Assembly: GCA_904830895.1 (NCBI GenBank)
Contig: LR882958.1
Location: forward strand, 2,288,001-2,352,000
Direction of reading: 5' to 3'
From: Planktothrix rubescens CCAP 1459/22
Lineage (GTDB): Bacteria; Cyanobacteriota; Cyanobacteriia; Cyanobacteriales; Microcoleaceae
Length of the DNA: 64,000 nucleotides
In this document: positions 1 through 8,050 of the stretch, in pieces
Layout of the letters: each line of letters opens with the position of its first letter
Numbering within the stretch: the first letter of the stretch is position 1
Notes under the pieces: model-generated
Databases searched by the model: none
Told to the model about the DNA's origin: nothing
The model's input: only the letters and a program-made list of their open reading frames with translations
Program-made: the position numbers and the translations under genes

Positions 1-267
1 ATTCCATTCTTCAGGCGTAAAACTGACTAATTTGGTCTTTGTTTCAATGTTTTGAATAGAGGTAATCAAGTGGTTACGATTGGCTTGAGTAGACAGCAAA
101 TACTCTGTTTCATCTTGTTAAATAGATGGGTTAGTATTGGTCTCAAGAACATCTTGTTCAACTAAAACAATCACTTCAACAACCATTCCTTCTGCTAACT
201 CAGAGGTTTGAATTTCTATTTTGCCATTTCTGCCAACGACCACTTGCTGTTTAATACTACTGAGCAC
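1..267 (-). pseudogene. Antitoxin-like protein gene with an internal stop codon, cut by the window edge
   Basis: Reading leftward from a GTG at 265-267, the frame encodes VLSSIKQQVVVGRNGKIEIQ and then an ELAEGMVVEVIVLVE segment. It meets TAA at 118-120 and continues in the same frame to 1, ending in a SFTPEEWN-like stretch. This pattern resembles short cyanobacterial antitoxins of the Phd/RelB kind that precede a toxin gene; that assignment is from memory of the family. The stop is one base from CAA (Gln), so a point nonsense mutation is the simplest reading. The toxin would lie beyond the left edge. The start codon is uncertain. Confidence 0.55.
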
Positions 268-441
268 GATCAAACCCTCATGGTACTATATCTCACATTA
301 ATTTTAGTTTACCATGATATTAACATAAAAGAATATGCTCAATTTTCCATCCAAATGCCTACTAAATTGGCATTTGAATGGAAAATTCTTAAAATTTCTG
401 AATTTTTAGCCTACTGGGTGATCCAGAATCTGGATTTCTAA

Positions 442-774
442 TTAGGGAGTCCAGGCGGTTTGGGAACCTTGACCCCAGAAACCATCATATTTTTTAACTT
501 TGATATCCCCCAAAACCTGAACCTGACAGGCTAAACGGCGGGTGCTACTAGAGGAATGGGGAGGAAGGGAAAGGCGGGTTTTCTCTTTCCATTGGGGTTC
601 GGAGACTTCCCCTTCAATTTCCACGCAGCAAGTCCCACAAGTCCCAAACCCGTGACAGTTAATCACCGAAGCCTGACCATTATAGAGATCAATTCCATTT
701 TCTAATAGGACTTTACGGAGATTAGCACCGCGATCGCAAGTGATAGTTTTCCCTTGAGCTTGAATTTGTACCAT
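442..774 (-). CDS. 2Fe-2S ferredoxin (plant type)
   Basis: Small soluble electron carrier of about 110 residues. The cluster ligands are visible as C-x5-C-x2-C in NCHGFGTCGTCCVEIEG, with the fourth Cys in RLACQV near the C-terminus, the usual plant-type spacing. I chose the ATG at 772-774 (MVQIQAQGKT), because the longer frame adds 13 residues before the first beta strand of the fold. It is a monocistronic gene facing away from cimA. The exact redox partner is unknown; the divergent spacing to cimA (about 200 bp) gives no functional link. Confidence 0.9.
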   Translation of the reverse strand: MVQIQAQGKTITCDRGANLRKVLLENGIDLYNGQASVINCHGFGTCGTCCVEIEGEVSEPQWKEKTRLSLPPHSSSSTRRLACQVQVLGDIKVKKYDGFWGQGSQTAWTP

Positions 775-973
775 TTTTCCCTGAATAAAAGTTATGCAAT
801 GATTCTTAACCAAATTGTTACTTTTTTCAAGCCCAAAACGAGAGATTTAAAAGTAAAATAATATTGAAAAAGAAAAAATTAGCTGGAATGGATGATTATA
901 AGCCCATAGAGGTCACAGCACCAAATCCCAACGCTAAAATATGATTAATTGTTAACTATAAATCTTAGAACCT

Positions 974-2593
974 ATGACTCATCCCCTTTGGATATACGAT
1001 ACCACATTAAGAGACGGCGCCCAACGGGAAGGATTATCTTTATCTCTTGATGATAAATTGCGAATTGCCCGTCAATTAGATAGTTTAGGAATCCCTTTTA
1101 TTGAAGGAGGATGGCCGGGGGCTAATCCTAAGGATGTGCAGTTTTTTTGGAAGTTGCAAGAACAACCCTTAGTTAATTCGGAAGTTGTGGCATTTTGTTC
1201 GACCAGAAGACCGAATAGTAATGCGGCAGAAGATGATAATTTAAAAGCAATTTTATCCGCCGGAACTCATTGGATCACATTGTTTGGAAAATCCTGGGAT
1301 TTGCACGTTATCGAAGGATTGCAAACAACCCTAACAGAAAATCTGGCGATGATTGCGGATACAATTAAATTTTTTAGGAGTCAAGGAAGACGGGTAATTT
1401 ATGATGCAGAACACTGGTTTGATGGCTATAAAAATAATCCTAATTATGCTTTACAAACCTTAATAACGGCGGCACAGGCGGGGGCGGAATGGTTGGTTTT
1501 TTGTGATACGAATGGAGGGACTTTACCCCATGAAGTAACTAAAATTGTTAGGGATGCAATCCAAGCTACAAAAGACTTAGAAACGCCTTTTCCTCTGCAA
1601 TTTGGGATTCATAGTCATAATGATTCGGGAACGGCTATTGGTAATGCGATCGCAGCCGTATTAGAAGGGGTAAAGATGGTACAGGGAACGATTAATGGCT
1701 ATGGAGAACGTTGTGGAAATGCTAATCTTTGTACTTTAATTCCCAATTTTCAATTAAAATTAGACTATAATTGTATTCAAGATGAACAGATTAAAAGACT
1801 AACAGAAGTGAGTCGGTTTGTGAGTGAAGTTGCCAATTTAGCCCCGGATGATCACGCGCCTTTTGTGGGATTATCTGCCTTTTCCCATAAGGGAGGAATT
1901 CATGTTTCTGCGGTACAAAAAAATCCCCTAACCTATGAACATATTCCCCCAGAAATTATTGGAAATCAACGGCGAATTGTGGTTTCAGATCAAGCTGGTT
2001 TAAGTAATGTTTTAGCCAAAGCTAGAACCTTTGGGATTGATTTAGATCGGAATAATCCCGCCAGTCGTAAAATTTTACAACAACTGAAGAATTTAGAAAA
2101 TCAGGGTTATCAATTTGAAGCGGCAGAGGCGAGTTTTGATTTATTAATGCGAGAAGCATTAGGGACGCGCAAAACCTTTTTTACACTGAAAGGATTTCAG
2201 GTACATTGTGATAAATTCAGCGATGAAGTTTGCCATGCTTTAGCAACGGTGAAAGTTACTGTTAATGCTGAAGATATTTTAGAAGCCGCTGAGGGAAATG
2301 GCCCTGTATCAGCCTTGGACGCTGCTTTAAGAAAAGCATTAGTAAATTTTTATCCGATGATTGCTGAATTTCAACTGCGGGATTATAAAGTTAGAATTAT
2401 TGATGGCGGTTCAGGAACATCGGCAAAAACTCGGGTTTTAGTTGAGTCCAGTAACGGTCAGCAACGTTGGACGACGGTGGGAGTTTCTACTAATATTATT
2501 GATGCTTCCTATCAAGCGGTTGTAGAAGGCTTAGAATATGGTTTATTACTTAAACAGCAGGAAACTCCGGTTAGTGTTGTTGCGGTAATTTAA
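974..2593 (+). CDS. cimA: Citramalate synthase (pyruvate route to isoleucine)
   Basis: Condenses acetyl-CoA with pyruvate to (R)-citramalate, the first step of threonine-independent isoleucine synthesis. At 539 residues it has the DTTLRDGAQREG motif of the DRE-TIM family near residue 8 and metal-binding HSHND near residue 215. After the TIM barrel comes a linker, then a LeuA-type regulatory dimerisation domain from about residue 390 (AEDILEAAEGNGPVSALDAAL; RIIDGGSGTSAKTRV). The length and the LFGKSWDLHV segment fit the CimA subfamily (TIGR00977) rather than LeuA or homocitrate synthase. The substrate is inferred from the family. Confidence 0.9.
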   Translation: MTHPLWIYDTTLRDGAQREGLSLSLDDKLRIARQLDSLGIPFIEGGWPGANPKDVQFFWKLQEQPLVNSEVVAFCSTRRPNSNAAEDDNLKAILSAGTHWITLFGKSWDLHVIEGLQTTLTENLAMIADTIKFFRSQGRRVIYDAEHWFDGYKNNPNYALQTLITAAQAGAEWLVFCDTNGGTLPHEVTKIVRDAIQATKDLETPFPLQFGIHSHNDSGTAIGNAIAAVLEGVKMVQGTINGYGERCGNANLCTLIPNFQLKLDYNCIQDEQIKRLTEVSRFVSEVANLAPDDHAPFVGLSAFSHKGGIHVSAVQKNPLTYEHIPPEIIGNQRRIVVSDQAGLSNVLAKARTFGIDLDRNNPASRKILQQLKNLENQGYQFEAAEASFDLLMREALGTRKTFFTLKGFQVHCDKFSDEVCHALATVKVTVNAEDILEAAEGNGPVSALDAALRKALVNFYPMIAEFQLRDYKVRIIDGGSGTSAKTRVLVESSNGQQRWTTVGVSTNIIDASYQAVVEGLEYGLLLKQQETPVSVVAVI

Positions 2594-2741
2594 CCCTGGC
2601 TTCGTTTCAATTCGTCATTACCCATAAACCCGGTTTTTTATCAGATGTGCAGGTCACTCAGAATGAAGATTGTTTCCCAATGGTGGCGATTGGTCACGGT
2701 AACGATGCTATGATGGGTTTAAAACCTAAGAGTTAAAAATC

Positions 2742-4271
2742 ATGTTAGCTAGGGTTTGGAGTGCCTCTATTGTTGGAATTGATGCGGTTAAAGTTGGGGT
2801 GGAAGTCGATATTTCCGGGGGACTGCCTAAAATTATGGTGTTGGGACTTCCCGATGCGGCGGTTCAGGAATCACGAGAACGGGTAAAAGCGACTTTAAAA
2901 AATGCCGGATACGCTTTCCCGATGCGAAATATTGTAATTAATTTAACTCCGGCGGATTTACGCAAAGAAGGGCCAAGTTTTGACCTTCCGATTAGTATTG
3001 GGATTTTAGCCGCATCGGAACAAATTAAAGCTGATTTATTGGGGGATTTTTTATTTTTAGGAGAGGTGAGTTTAGATGGCGGATTAAGACCCGTTGCTGG
3101 GGTACTTCCGATTGCTGTAGCAGCCCAAAAAATGGGAATTACTGGATTAGTTGTTCCTGAAGATAATGTTCAAGAAGCGGCGGTTGTTCAGGGATTATCG
3201 GTTTATGGATTTAAAAGTTTATTAGATGTTACCGATTTTTTAAATCATCCCAGTGCTTATCAACCTATTAAATTAACTGCATCGGATTTATTATCTCAAA
3301 AAACAACAATTGGCTTAGATTTAAGTGAAGTTAAGGGACAGGCTCACGCTAGACGGGCGTTAGAAATTGCGGCGACCGGAGGACATAACTTAATTTTTGT
3401 CGGGCCACCAGGGAGTGGAAAAACCATGTTAGCCCGGCGTTTACCTGGGATTTTACCCCCTTTAAGTTTTGAAGAATCTTTAGAAGTAACTCGGATTTAT
3501 TCGGTGGCGGGACTATTAAAAAATCGTGGAACTTTAGTTAGCGATCGCCCTTTTAGAAGTCCCCATCATTCCGCTTCCGGCCCGGCTTTAGTTGGGGGAG
3601 GAACCTATCCGAAACCAGGGGAGATTTCTTTAGCCCATCGGGGTATTTTGTTCGCCGATGAATTGACAGAATTTAAACGGGATGTATTAGAGTTTTTAAG
3701 ACAACCTTTAGAGGATGGATTTGTGACGGTTTCTCGTACTAAACAATCGGTGATTTTTCCGGCTAAATTTACTTTAGTAGCGAGTACAAATCCCTGTCCC
3801 TGTGGCTATTATGGGGATACTATTCAACCTTGTACTTGTTCGCCTCGTCAACGAGAACAATATTGGGCAAAATTATCGGGGCCATTGATGGATCGGATTG
3901 ATTTACAAGTGGCAGTTAATAGATTAAAACCGGAGGAGATTTTACAACAATCTCAAGGTGAAAATTCTGCTAATATTCGACAACGAGTAATTACAGCCCG
4001 GGAACGAACTTTTCAACGATTTGCAGATGAGCCCCAGTTAAAATCCAATGCGGAAATGCAGAGTCGCCATATTCAAAAATGGTGTCAATTGGATACGGTG
4101 GGACAGAGTTTATTAGAAAATGCAATTAGGAAATTAGGGTTGTCAGCAAGGGCGAGTGATCGGATTTTAAAGGTAGGTCGAACTATTGCTGATTTATCGG
4201 GGGAAGATAATATTAAACCCGCCCATATTGCCGAGGCTATTCAATACCGAACTATTGATCGAATGCAATAA
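2742..4271 (+). CDS. YifB/ComM-family Mg-chelatase-like AAA+ ATPase
   Basis: AAA+ protein of 509 residues with an N-terminal ChlI-like/Lon-like domain (residues 1 to about 180), Walker A GPPGSGKTML near residue 221, Walker B LFADELTEF near 304, a Zn-like Cys cluster NPCPCGYYGDTIQPCTCS near 350, and a C-terminal Mg-chelatase lid. In other bacteria ComM acts as a hexameric helicase promoting branch migration during natural transformation, so a role in DNA uptake or recombination is likely. It begins 148 bp after cimA on the same strand; co-transcription is possible but not shown. Confidence 0.88.
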   Translation: MLARVWSASIVGIDAVKVGVEVDISGGLPKIMVLGLPDAAVQESRERVKATLKNAGYAFPMRNIVINLTPADLRKEGPSFDLPISIGILAASEQIKADLLGDFLFLGEVSLDGGLRPVAGVLPIAVAAQKMGITGLVVPEDNVQEAAVVQGLSVYGFKSLLDVTDFLNHPSAYQPIKLTASDLLSQKTTIGLDLSEVKGQAHARRALEIAATGGHNLIFVGPPGSGKTMLARRLPGILPPLSFEESLEVTRIYSVAGLLKNRGTLVSDRPFRSPHHSASGPALVGGGTYPKPGEISLAHRGILFADELTEFKRDVLEFLRQPLEDGFVTVSRTKQSVIFPAKFTLVASTNPCPCGYYGDTIQPCTCSPRQREQYWAKLSGPLMDRIDLQVAVNRLKPEEILQQSQGENSANIRQRVITARERTFQRFADEPQLKSNAEMQSRHIQKWCQLDTVGQSLLENAIRKLGLSARASDRILKVGRTIADLSGEDNIKPAHIAEAIQYRTIDRMQ

Positions 4272-4445
4272 ACTATAGGGATAATTTGTTGTCATTAATC
4301 TTTTTATTGTATCTTTACAAAAAAAACTAAAATCTTTACACTAACCCCTGTTAATTCCTGGATCACCAGACTATATTAAATATATAGATTATCGGTATTG
4401 ATACCGTGATCAATTTTGATTTAAAACTTAACAAAATAATTTAAC

Positions 4446-5273
4446 ATGAATATTCTACCCAAATCAACTTTGAAATTCTTGATAGTAGCCACTCCTGTTG
4501 TTACTTTATTAAGTAGTATTTCTCCCGGTTTTGCAGCTACATTTGCTAATGCTGAAGCTGAAACCTTAATTTATAATTTTAGTCAAGTTCCTACCAGCAT
4601 TTCCACGTTTACAGATGCTCGAACCCTAGCAGTAGCTCGGAAAGGGGCTGTATTAGCTGAAGCGAATGCTAATGCGAATTTTGATGTTAATTTTTGTTTA
4701 GAATTTGACAATTGTTTTACCCTGGCTAACAATAGTTCACAAGCGAAAACTCAAGGAGAAGGTAAAGAATATTTAGGTTTAGCTCAAAGTCAAGCAAAAG
4801 CTATTGGTTATCAATTTGAAATTGCTAAAAATCAAGAATTTTCTTTTGATTTTTTCTCGGTTTTAAATTTAGAAACCAAACAATCACAGCAACAAGAATC
4901 GGCTCAAGCAGCGAATTATATCGCTTTCTATTTGTTTGAAGATTCTACCAATAATTTATTAGACTTCTTTAGTCTAAATAGCTCGTTAAATTCTGCTAAA
5001 AAACATAATTTATCGATCCAAAATAGTCAGGGGTTTCAATCATCACCTTTGACAACAACAAACGCCGAAGAAAATCAAGCATCTGTCAATATTTTGTTAT
5101 CAGGATTATATTCTCGTCAATTTAGTCAAGGTCAAAACCTAACGTTAATTACCTATCAAACCAGTTCAACAAAGGTTAAAGTACCTGAACCTTCAACTGC
5201 TTTGAGCTTATTAATTTTCGGTGCATTAGGAACAGCATTGGGCTTAAAAAAGAAATCCAGTTTATCTGATTAA
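4446..5273 (+). CDS. PEP-CTERM sorted exported protein, unknown function
   Basis: Exported protein of 275 residues. It has a signal peptide at residues 1-30 (hydrophobic FLIVATPVVTLLSSISPGFA, cleavage near AAT). The C-terminal sorting signal is VPEPSTALSLLIFGALGTAL followed by KKK, the PEP motif, transmembrane segment and basic tail recognised by exosortase-type systems. The middle is Asn/Gln/Ser/Ala rich with a single close Cys pair (NFCLEFDNC) and no domain I recognise. Such proteins are usually surface or extracellular in cyanobacteria. No exosortase gene is in this window. Confidence 0.82.
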   Translation: MNILPKSTLKFLIVATPVVTLLSSISPGFAATFANAEAETLIYNFSQVPTSISTFTDARTLAVARKGAVLAEANANANFDVNFCLEFDNCFTLANNSSQAKTQGEGKEYLGLAQSQAKAIGYQFEIAKNQEFSFDFFSVLNLETKQSQQQESAQAANYIAFYLFEDSTNNLLDFFSLNSSLNSAKKHNLSIQNSQGFQSSPLTTTNAEENQASVNILLSGLYSRQFSQGQNLTLITYQTSSTKVKVPEPSTALSLLIFGALGTALGLKKKSSLSD

Positions 5274-5336
5274 TTCTGTCAACTAATCAATTTCAGGGTG
5301 CATTTTATCGGGTTACAATAACTTTAAAGTAAAACT

Positions 5337-6077
5337 TTAAGTGTTATATAGCCGATAATTCAATTCACTAGCCAACCAATCTTTAAATAGTTTCTGAAGA
5401 ATCTCTTGATAACGTTCAGGAGTCAATTCAGCTTGAATAAACTCCTCAACTAAGATTAAATGATAACCTTGGTCAGTTTTGACTGGACTTAATATTTCTC
5501 CTGGGTTTGAACCAAATACAATGGCGGCAAAATCCGCTTTTAATCCCCAACGATACAGTTTACCTTCATATCCGCATTGTTCACGACGTCGGGGGTCAAT
5601 ATCATATAAATGGGCGGCATGATAGAAACTAATTTCTTCTTCTTCTATTTGATAAAATAATTCCCTAGCCAAGCGTTCATAGGGAACAATAATTTGATAT
5701 AATGAAACTTGCTCAAAATTCAAGCGATTTTGAATAAAGTATTTTTCAACATCTTTAGAAAATAAAGATTCTGCTAATTTTTGCGCTAAAAGACGTTCTC
5801 GAATTCCCGCTTCCCAGTCATCGGAAGTGATCATTTGGTCAGCTAACCAAGCTAAGGTATCCGCCGCCTTTTCTAAGCGTTTTTCATGACGTTGTTGGTT
5901 AGCTTGGTTTTGAATTTCTTCATCCGTTACAATAATACCTCTTTCCTCAGCAACTTGATCTATAACTTTTTGAGACAAAATTTTCTGATAGACTTCCTTG
6001 AATTCCAGGTTTTGTTTCAGGAAGCCAATAATTTCCTCATCATCAAGTGAACCCTTGGAAAGTTGCGCCATGATCAT
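5337..6077 (-). CDS. PpiC/SurA-type peptidyl-prolyl isomerase, probably export-associated
   Basis: Protein of 246 residues with a helical N-terminal SurA-like part (repeated EEI and EERG segments) and a C-terminal parvulin domain around residues 145-220 (SLYQIIVP...ARELF...GYEGKLYRWG...GEILSPVKTDQGYHLILVEE). It has no signal peptide, so it should act in the cytoplasm. It lies 21 bp after the stop of the upstream Ser-rich, RTX-like protein gene and probably shares its promoter. Parvulin-like proteins of this kind recur beside HlyD/C39-ABC peptide exporters in cyanobacteria (recollection). I infer it keeps an export substrate unfolded or helps its processing. Confidence 0.8.
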   Translation of the reverse strand: MIMAQLSKGSLDDEEIIGFLKQNLEFKEVYQKILSQKVIDQVAEERGIIVTDEEIQNQANQQRHEKRLEKAADTLAWLADQMITSDDWEAGIRERLLAQKLAESLFSKDVEKYFIQNRLNFEQVSLYQIIVPYERLARELFYQIEEEEISFYHAAHLYDIDPRRREQCGYEGKLYRWGLKADFAAIVFGSNPGEILSPVKTDQGYHLILVEEFIQAELTPERYQEILQKLFKDWLASELNYRLYNT

Positions 6078-6098
6078 TTGTATGTAACCCCAGCTTTT

Positions 6099-6776
6099 TT
6101 AGCTTAATATTAGCAGGTTGTTAGAAATTACGGTGAAATCGGCTGGCGTTAATGTCGTTTGTCCATTTGCAGAAACTGTACCTAACACAATACCGAGAAC
6201 TTCTGATTGACTATCACTACCAAGTTTAATTACAGTAGGATCAAGACTTCCATCAGCATTAGAATCAAAGGTTTCTAATATTAACGGTTGTGCGGTTAAG
6301 TTTTCTGACAATCCAATCTTATCACCTTCAGCAGCATTAAAGTTGGTAATTATATCTGCTAAATTGGGGTCGGTGTTGGGGAAATTGGGATTTGTGCTTA
6401 AGACAAATACATCCGCATTAATCATAGGAGTCGGTGGTGGTGGGTTGTGATTTTCCGGTTCTATGATTACTGTTGCCTCCGTCGTTGGTAATATATCCGT
6501 ACCACTAATAGCTGTTGCTGTCGCTTGACTAGAAGTAGCACCAGGAATAAACACAGACTCACTACTGTTTTGAACTTCTCCCGTCGGGGAAATTGTTGTA
6601 GCCTGACTTTCTCCCCCCGCACCGATGTTATTGACAAAAGCAGTGGAACTAGAACTAGAACTACTCCCCTGAAAATTGGCATCGGGGGAGTTAATTGTGG
6701 TACTCGGAGATACTGTATTTATAAGCTCATCTAGGATGACGAGAATATCGCTGGAACTGTTGGTAATATTGCTCAT
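6099..6776 (-). CDS. Ser/Thr-rich protein with RTX-like C-terminal secretion region
   Basis: About 225 residues from the ATG at 6774-6776; an in-frame ATG 48 bp upstream is also possible. The N-terminal half is Ser/Thr/Gln/Ala rich with an SSSSSSS run and SQATT/SSQATATA repeats, then a PPPPTPM linker. The C-terminal 100 residues (DVFVLSTNPN, then DIITNFNAAEGDKIGL) resemble the segment that ends hemolysin-type Ca-binding proteins exported by type I systems. There is no Sec signal. It sits head of an operon with the PpiC protein, behind a predicted activator-dependent promoter at 6878-6918. I infer an export substrate; the function is unknown. Confidence 0.6.
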   Translation of the reverse strand: MSNITNSSSDILVILDELINTVSPSTTINSPDANFQGSSSSSSSTAFVNNIGAGGESQATTISPTGEVQNSSESVFIPGATSSQATATAISGTDILPTTEATVIIEPENHNPPPPTPMINADVFVLSTNPNFPNTDPNLADIITNFNAAEGDKIGLSENLTAQPLILETFDSNADGSLDPTVIKLGSDSQSEVLGIVLGTVSANGQTTLTPADFTVISNNLLILS

Positions 6777-6877
6777 TTGCCATGAAAGTAAATAAGTTGA
6801 TGTGGTAAAAATCTGAAAATTCAAGAACTTTCAGATCAGGTAGTTTTACTATTTTTTTACTTAGTCAGTCAAATCAG

Positions 6878-6918
6878 ATTGTAACTAAGTTATCAAGATC
6901 GTTGTTGCCAAAATGGCA
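6878..6918 (-). promoter_or_regulatory. Predicted activator site plus -10 box for the Ser-rich/ppiC operon
   Basis: The palindrome TGCCAAAATGGCA at 6906-6918 is followed leftward, after exactly 22 bp, by TACAAT (minus strand, 6878-6883), a good -10 box. No -35 box is seen; the palindrome occupies about position -41, as in class II activation. The leader to the ATG at 6776 would be about 95 nt. Confidence 0.55.
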
Positions 6919-7038
6919 GTTTTTTTATAGCTGAAATTATGATTATTCTTGTTAAAAAGGAAAACAACAGGATTTTTTGACTCTATATAATATTGGATTA
7001 GGCTAGTTTCTGGGTTTTCGCACCAGTCAAAATTAATC

Positions 7039-7079
7039 TGCCAAAATGGCAACACAGGTGGGAAAAGCCTAGCTATATT
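7039..7079 (+). promoter_or_regulatory. Predicted activator site plus -10 box, distal copy
   Basis: Palindrome TGCCAAAATGGCA at 7039-7051, then 22 bp, then TATATT at 7074-7079. It is the first of three tandem modules pointing at the leader-peptide gene at 7298. Confidence 0.5.
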
Positions 7080-7128
7080 AAGAACATCAAAGGAACAAAA
7101 GGTTGTTCAGCCAAACAGAAAAAGATTC

Positions 7129-7169
7129 TGCCAAAATGGCAACATCTCCTTGTTAACCTTTGATAAATT
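7129..7169 (+). promoter_or_regulatory. Predicted activator site plus -10 box, middle copy
   Basis: Palindrome TGCCAAAATGGCA at 7129-7141, then 22 bp, then TAAATT at 7164-7169 (within GATAAATT). Same arrangement as its two neighbours. Confidence 0.5.
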
Positions 7170-7207
7170 GATTACAGAAAAACAAAGTTGTTACCGAAAA
7201 AAGATTC

Positions 7208-7248
7208 TGCCAAAATGGCAACACAGACACCATCAAGCAAGCTAAATT
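7208..7248 (+). promoter_or_regulatory. Predicted activator site plus -10 box, proximal copy
   Basis: Palindrome TGCCAAAATGGCA at 7208-7220, then 22 bp, then TAAATT at 7243-7248. It gives a leader of about 40 nt ahead of the AAGGAC ribosome site and the ATG at 7298, so it is the most likely working promoter of that gene. Confidence 0.55.
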
Positions 7249-7297
7249 AGGTAACAGGAAAACAAAAAAACCACTCACTCTAAAAAGGACAAAAGCC

Positions 7298-7579
7298 ATG
7301 ATTATTTCAGATCTGAACTACTTGGAAACTGCTGAAGGAAACGTTCAAGGTGGCCTTCGATTTACTCCCTCCTATGTTTCTCAAACGGTAAACCTGAACT
7401 CGTACTTGAACTCCTCTGTTTATGCTTCTGGTAACGGCGCTTTTGCTCAAGCAGGTTCACAGGCTACAGGTTGGGGTAGTATTACTCATACACAAACTGA
7501 CACTGTTACTGCGCCTGGCTCCTCCGGGTCTCATTCCAGTTCTGCTGCTGGGAGTACAGGCTTCTTCTGGTGCTACTAA
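7298..7579 (+). CDS. Double-glycine leader peptide precursor (putative exported peptide 1)
   Basis: Precursor of 93 residues. The leader MIISDLNYLETAEGNVQGG ends in Gly-Gly, the cut site expected for C39 peptidases. The remaining 74 residues are Ser/Thr/Gly/Ala rich (SSVYASGNGAFAQAGSQAT, then ITHTQTDTVTA) and end FFWCY. It has one Cys and no lanthionine-enzyme genes nearby. AAGGAC lies 8 bp before the ATG. Three tandem palindrome promoters precede it. Leader motif I-x-DL-x-YL recurs in the 8051 gene and in the HetP-like protein at 8856. I infer processing and export by the ABC/HlyD pair at 9.3-14.6 kb. The mature activity (bacteriocin, signal or surface fibre) is unknown. Confidence 0.72.
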   Translation: MIISDLNYLETAEGNVQGGLRFTPSYVSQTVNLNSYLNSSVYASGNGAFAQAGSQATGWGSITHTQTDTVTAPGSSGSHSSSAAGSTGFFWCY

Positions 7580-7791
7580 ATCTGCTTTTTTGAACTGATA
7601 GCAATATATTGACTTATCAAAATAAACCAACGTCGGAATCTAAAATCCTGTTTCTGGCGTTGGATTTTATCGTTAATAACTAATATATTGCCAAGGAAAG
7701 ACCTAAATATTACCTCTATTATTAGAATGACAATAGTACCAGGCTTTTTCCTAAAATTTCGCGTAAATCATCAAATATATTCAGTTTAAAA

Positions 7792-8013
7792 ATGATTCAC
7801 CGTCAAGTTATTATCAAACGGATAGTCTCACCGGATGGTAAAGTTATTGGGGAGGCTAAAAGCGTAGTCTCAACATCTGGTGATGGAGAAGATGAAATTA
7901 GTCAAAGCGTTTCTGTAAACGTTTCGTCTGATAGTAGTTCTAGCAGTTACGCCCAATCTAGCTCTAGCAGCAGTTCATCAACATCTAGTTGGTCTAGTAG
8001 TTCTTCAATTTAA
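7792..8013 (+). CDS. Small Ser-rich protein, unknown function
   Basis: A 73-residue protein with a conserved-looking N-terminus (MIHRQVIIKRIVSPDGKVIG, then EAKSVVSTSGDGEDEISQ) and a tail that is almost only Ser from residue 48 on. There is no GG leader, Sec signal or membrane segment. No clear Shine-Dalgarno site precedes the ATG. I believe short proteins with this N-terminus followed by poly-Ser occur in other filamentous cyanobacteria, which I could not check. Its place between two leader-peptide genes suggests a part in the same system. Confidence 0.6.
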   Translation: MIHRQVIIKRIVSPDGKVIGEAKSVVSTSGDGEDEISQSVSVNVSSDSSSSSYAQSSSSSSSSTSSWSSSSSI

Positions 8014-8050
8014 TAAATTTAGTTTGCTTAAAACTTTTTGTGAGGTAGAT

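Larger units (their letters stand above)
6777..7297. promoter_or_regulatory. Divergent control region with four TGCCA-N3-TGGCA palindromes
   Basis: This 521-bp gap separates the leftward Ser-rich/ppiC operon from the rightward leader-peptide gene. It contains four identical 13-bp palindromes TGCCAAAATGGCA at 6906, 7039, 7129 and 7208. The three right-hand copies share flanks (TCTGCCAAAATGGCAACA) and begin 90 and 79 bp apart, with an ACAAA-GTTGTT-like stretch between them, so the promoter module looks tandemly duplicated. No coding frame was seen. The regulator is not known: the motif does not match NtcA (GTA-N8-TAC) or the CRP-type site TGTGA-N6-TCACA. Confidence 0.75.

Noticed and set aside
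208-441. Rightward frame of 77 codons next to the ferredoxin gene
   Set aside because: It overlaps the antitoxin-like gene on the other strand, has no ribosome site and shows no family likeness.
730-740. GCGATCGC octamers seen throughout the window as regulatory sites
   Set aside because: This is the HIP1 sequence common across cyanobacterial genomes, inside and outside genes.
5290-5340. Inverted pair CTTTAAAGT/ACTTTAAG between convergent genes as a terminator
   Set aside because: Very AT-rich stem without a U-tract; too weak to call.
7627-7663. CCAACG/CGTTGG pair after the first leader-peptide gene as a terminator
   Set aside because: Six-base stem with a 25-nt loop and no clear U-run; only suggestive.
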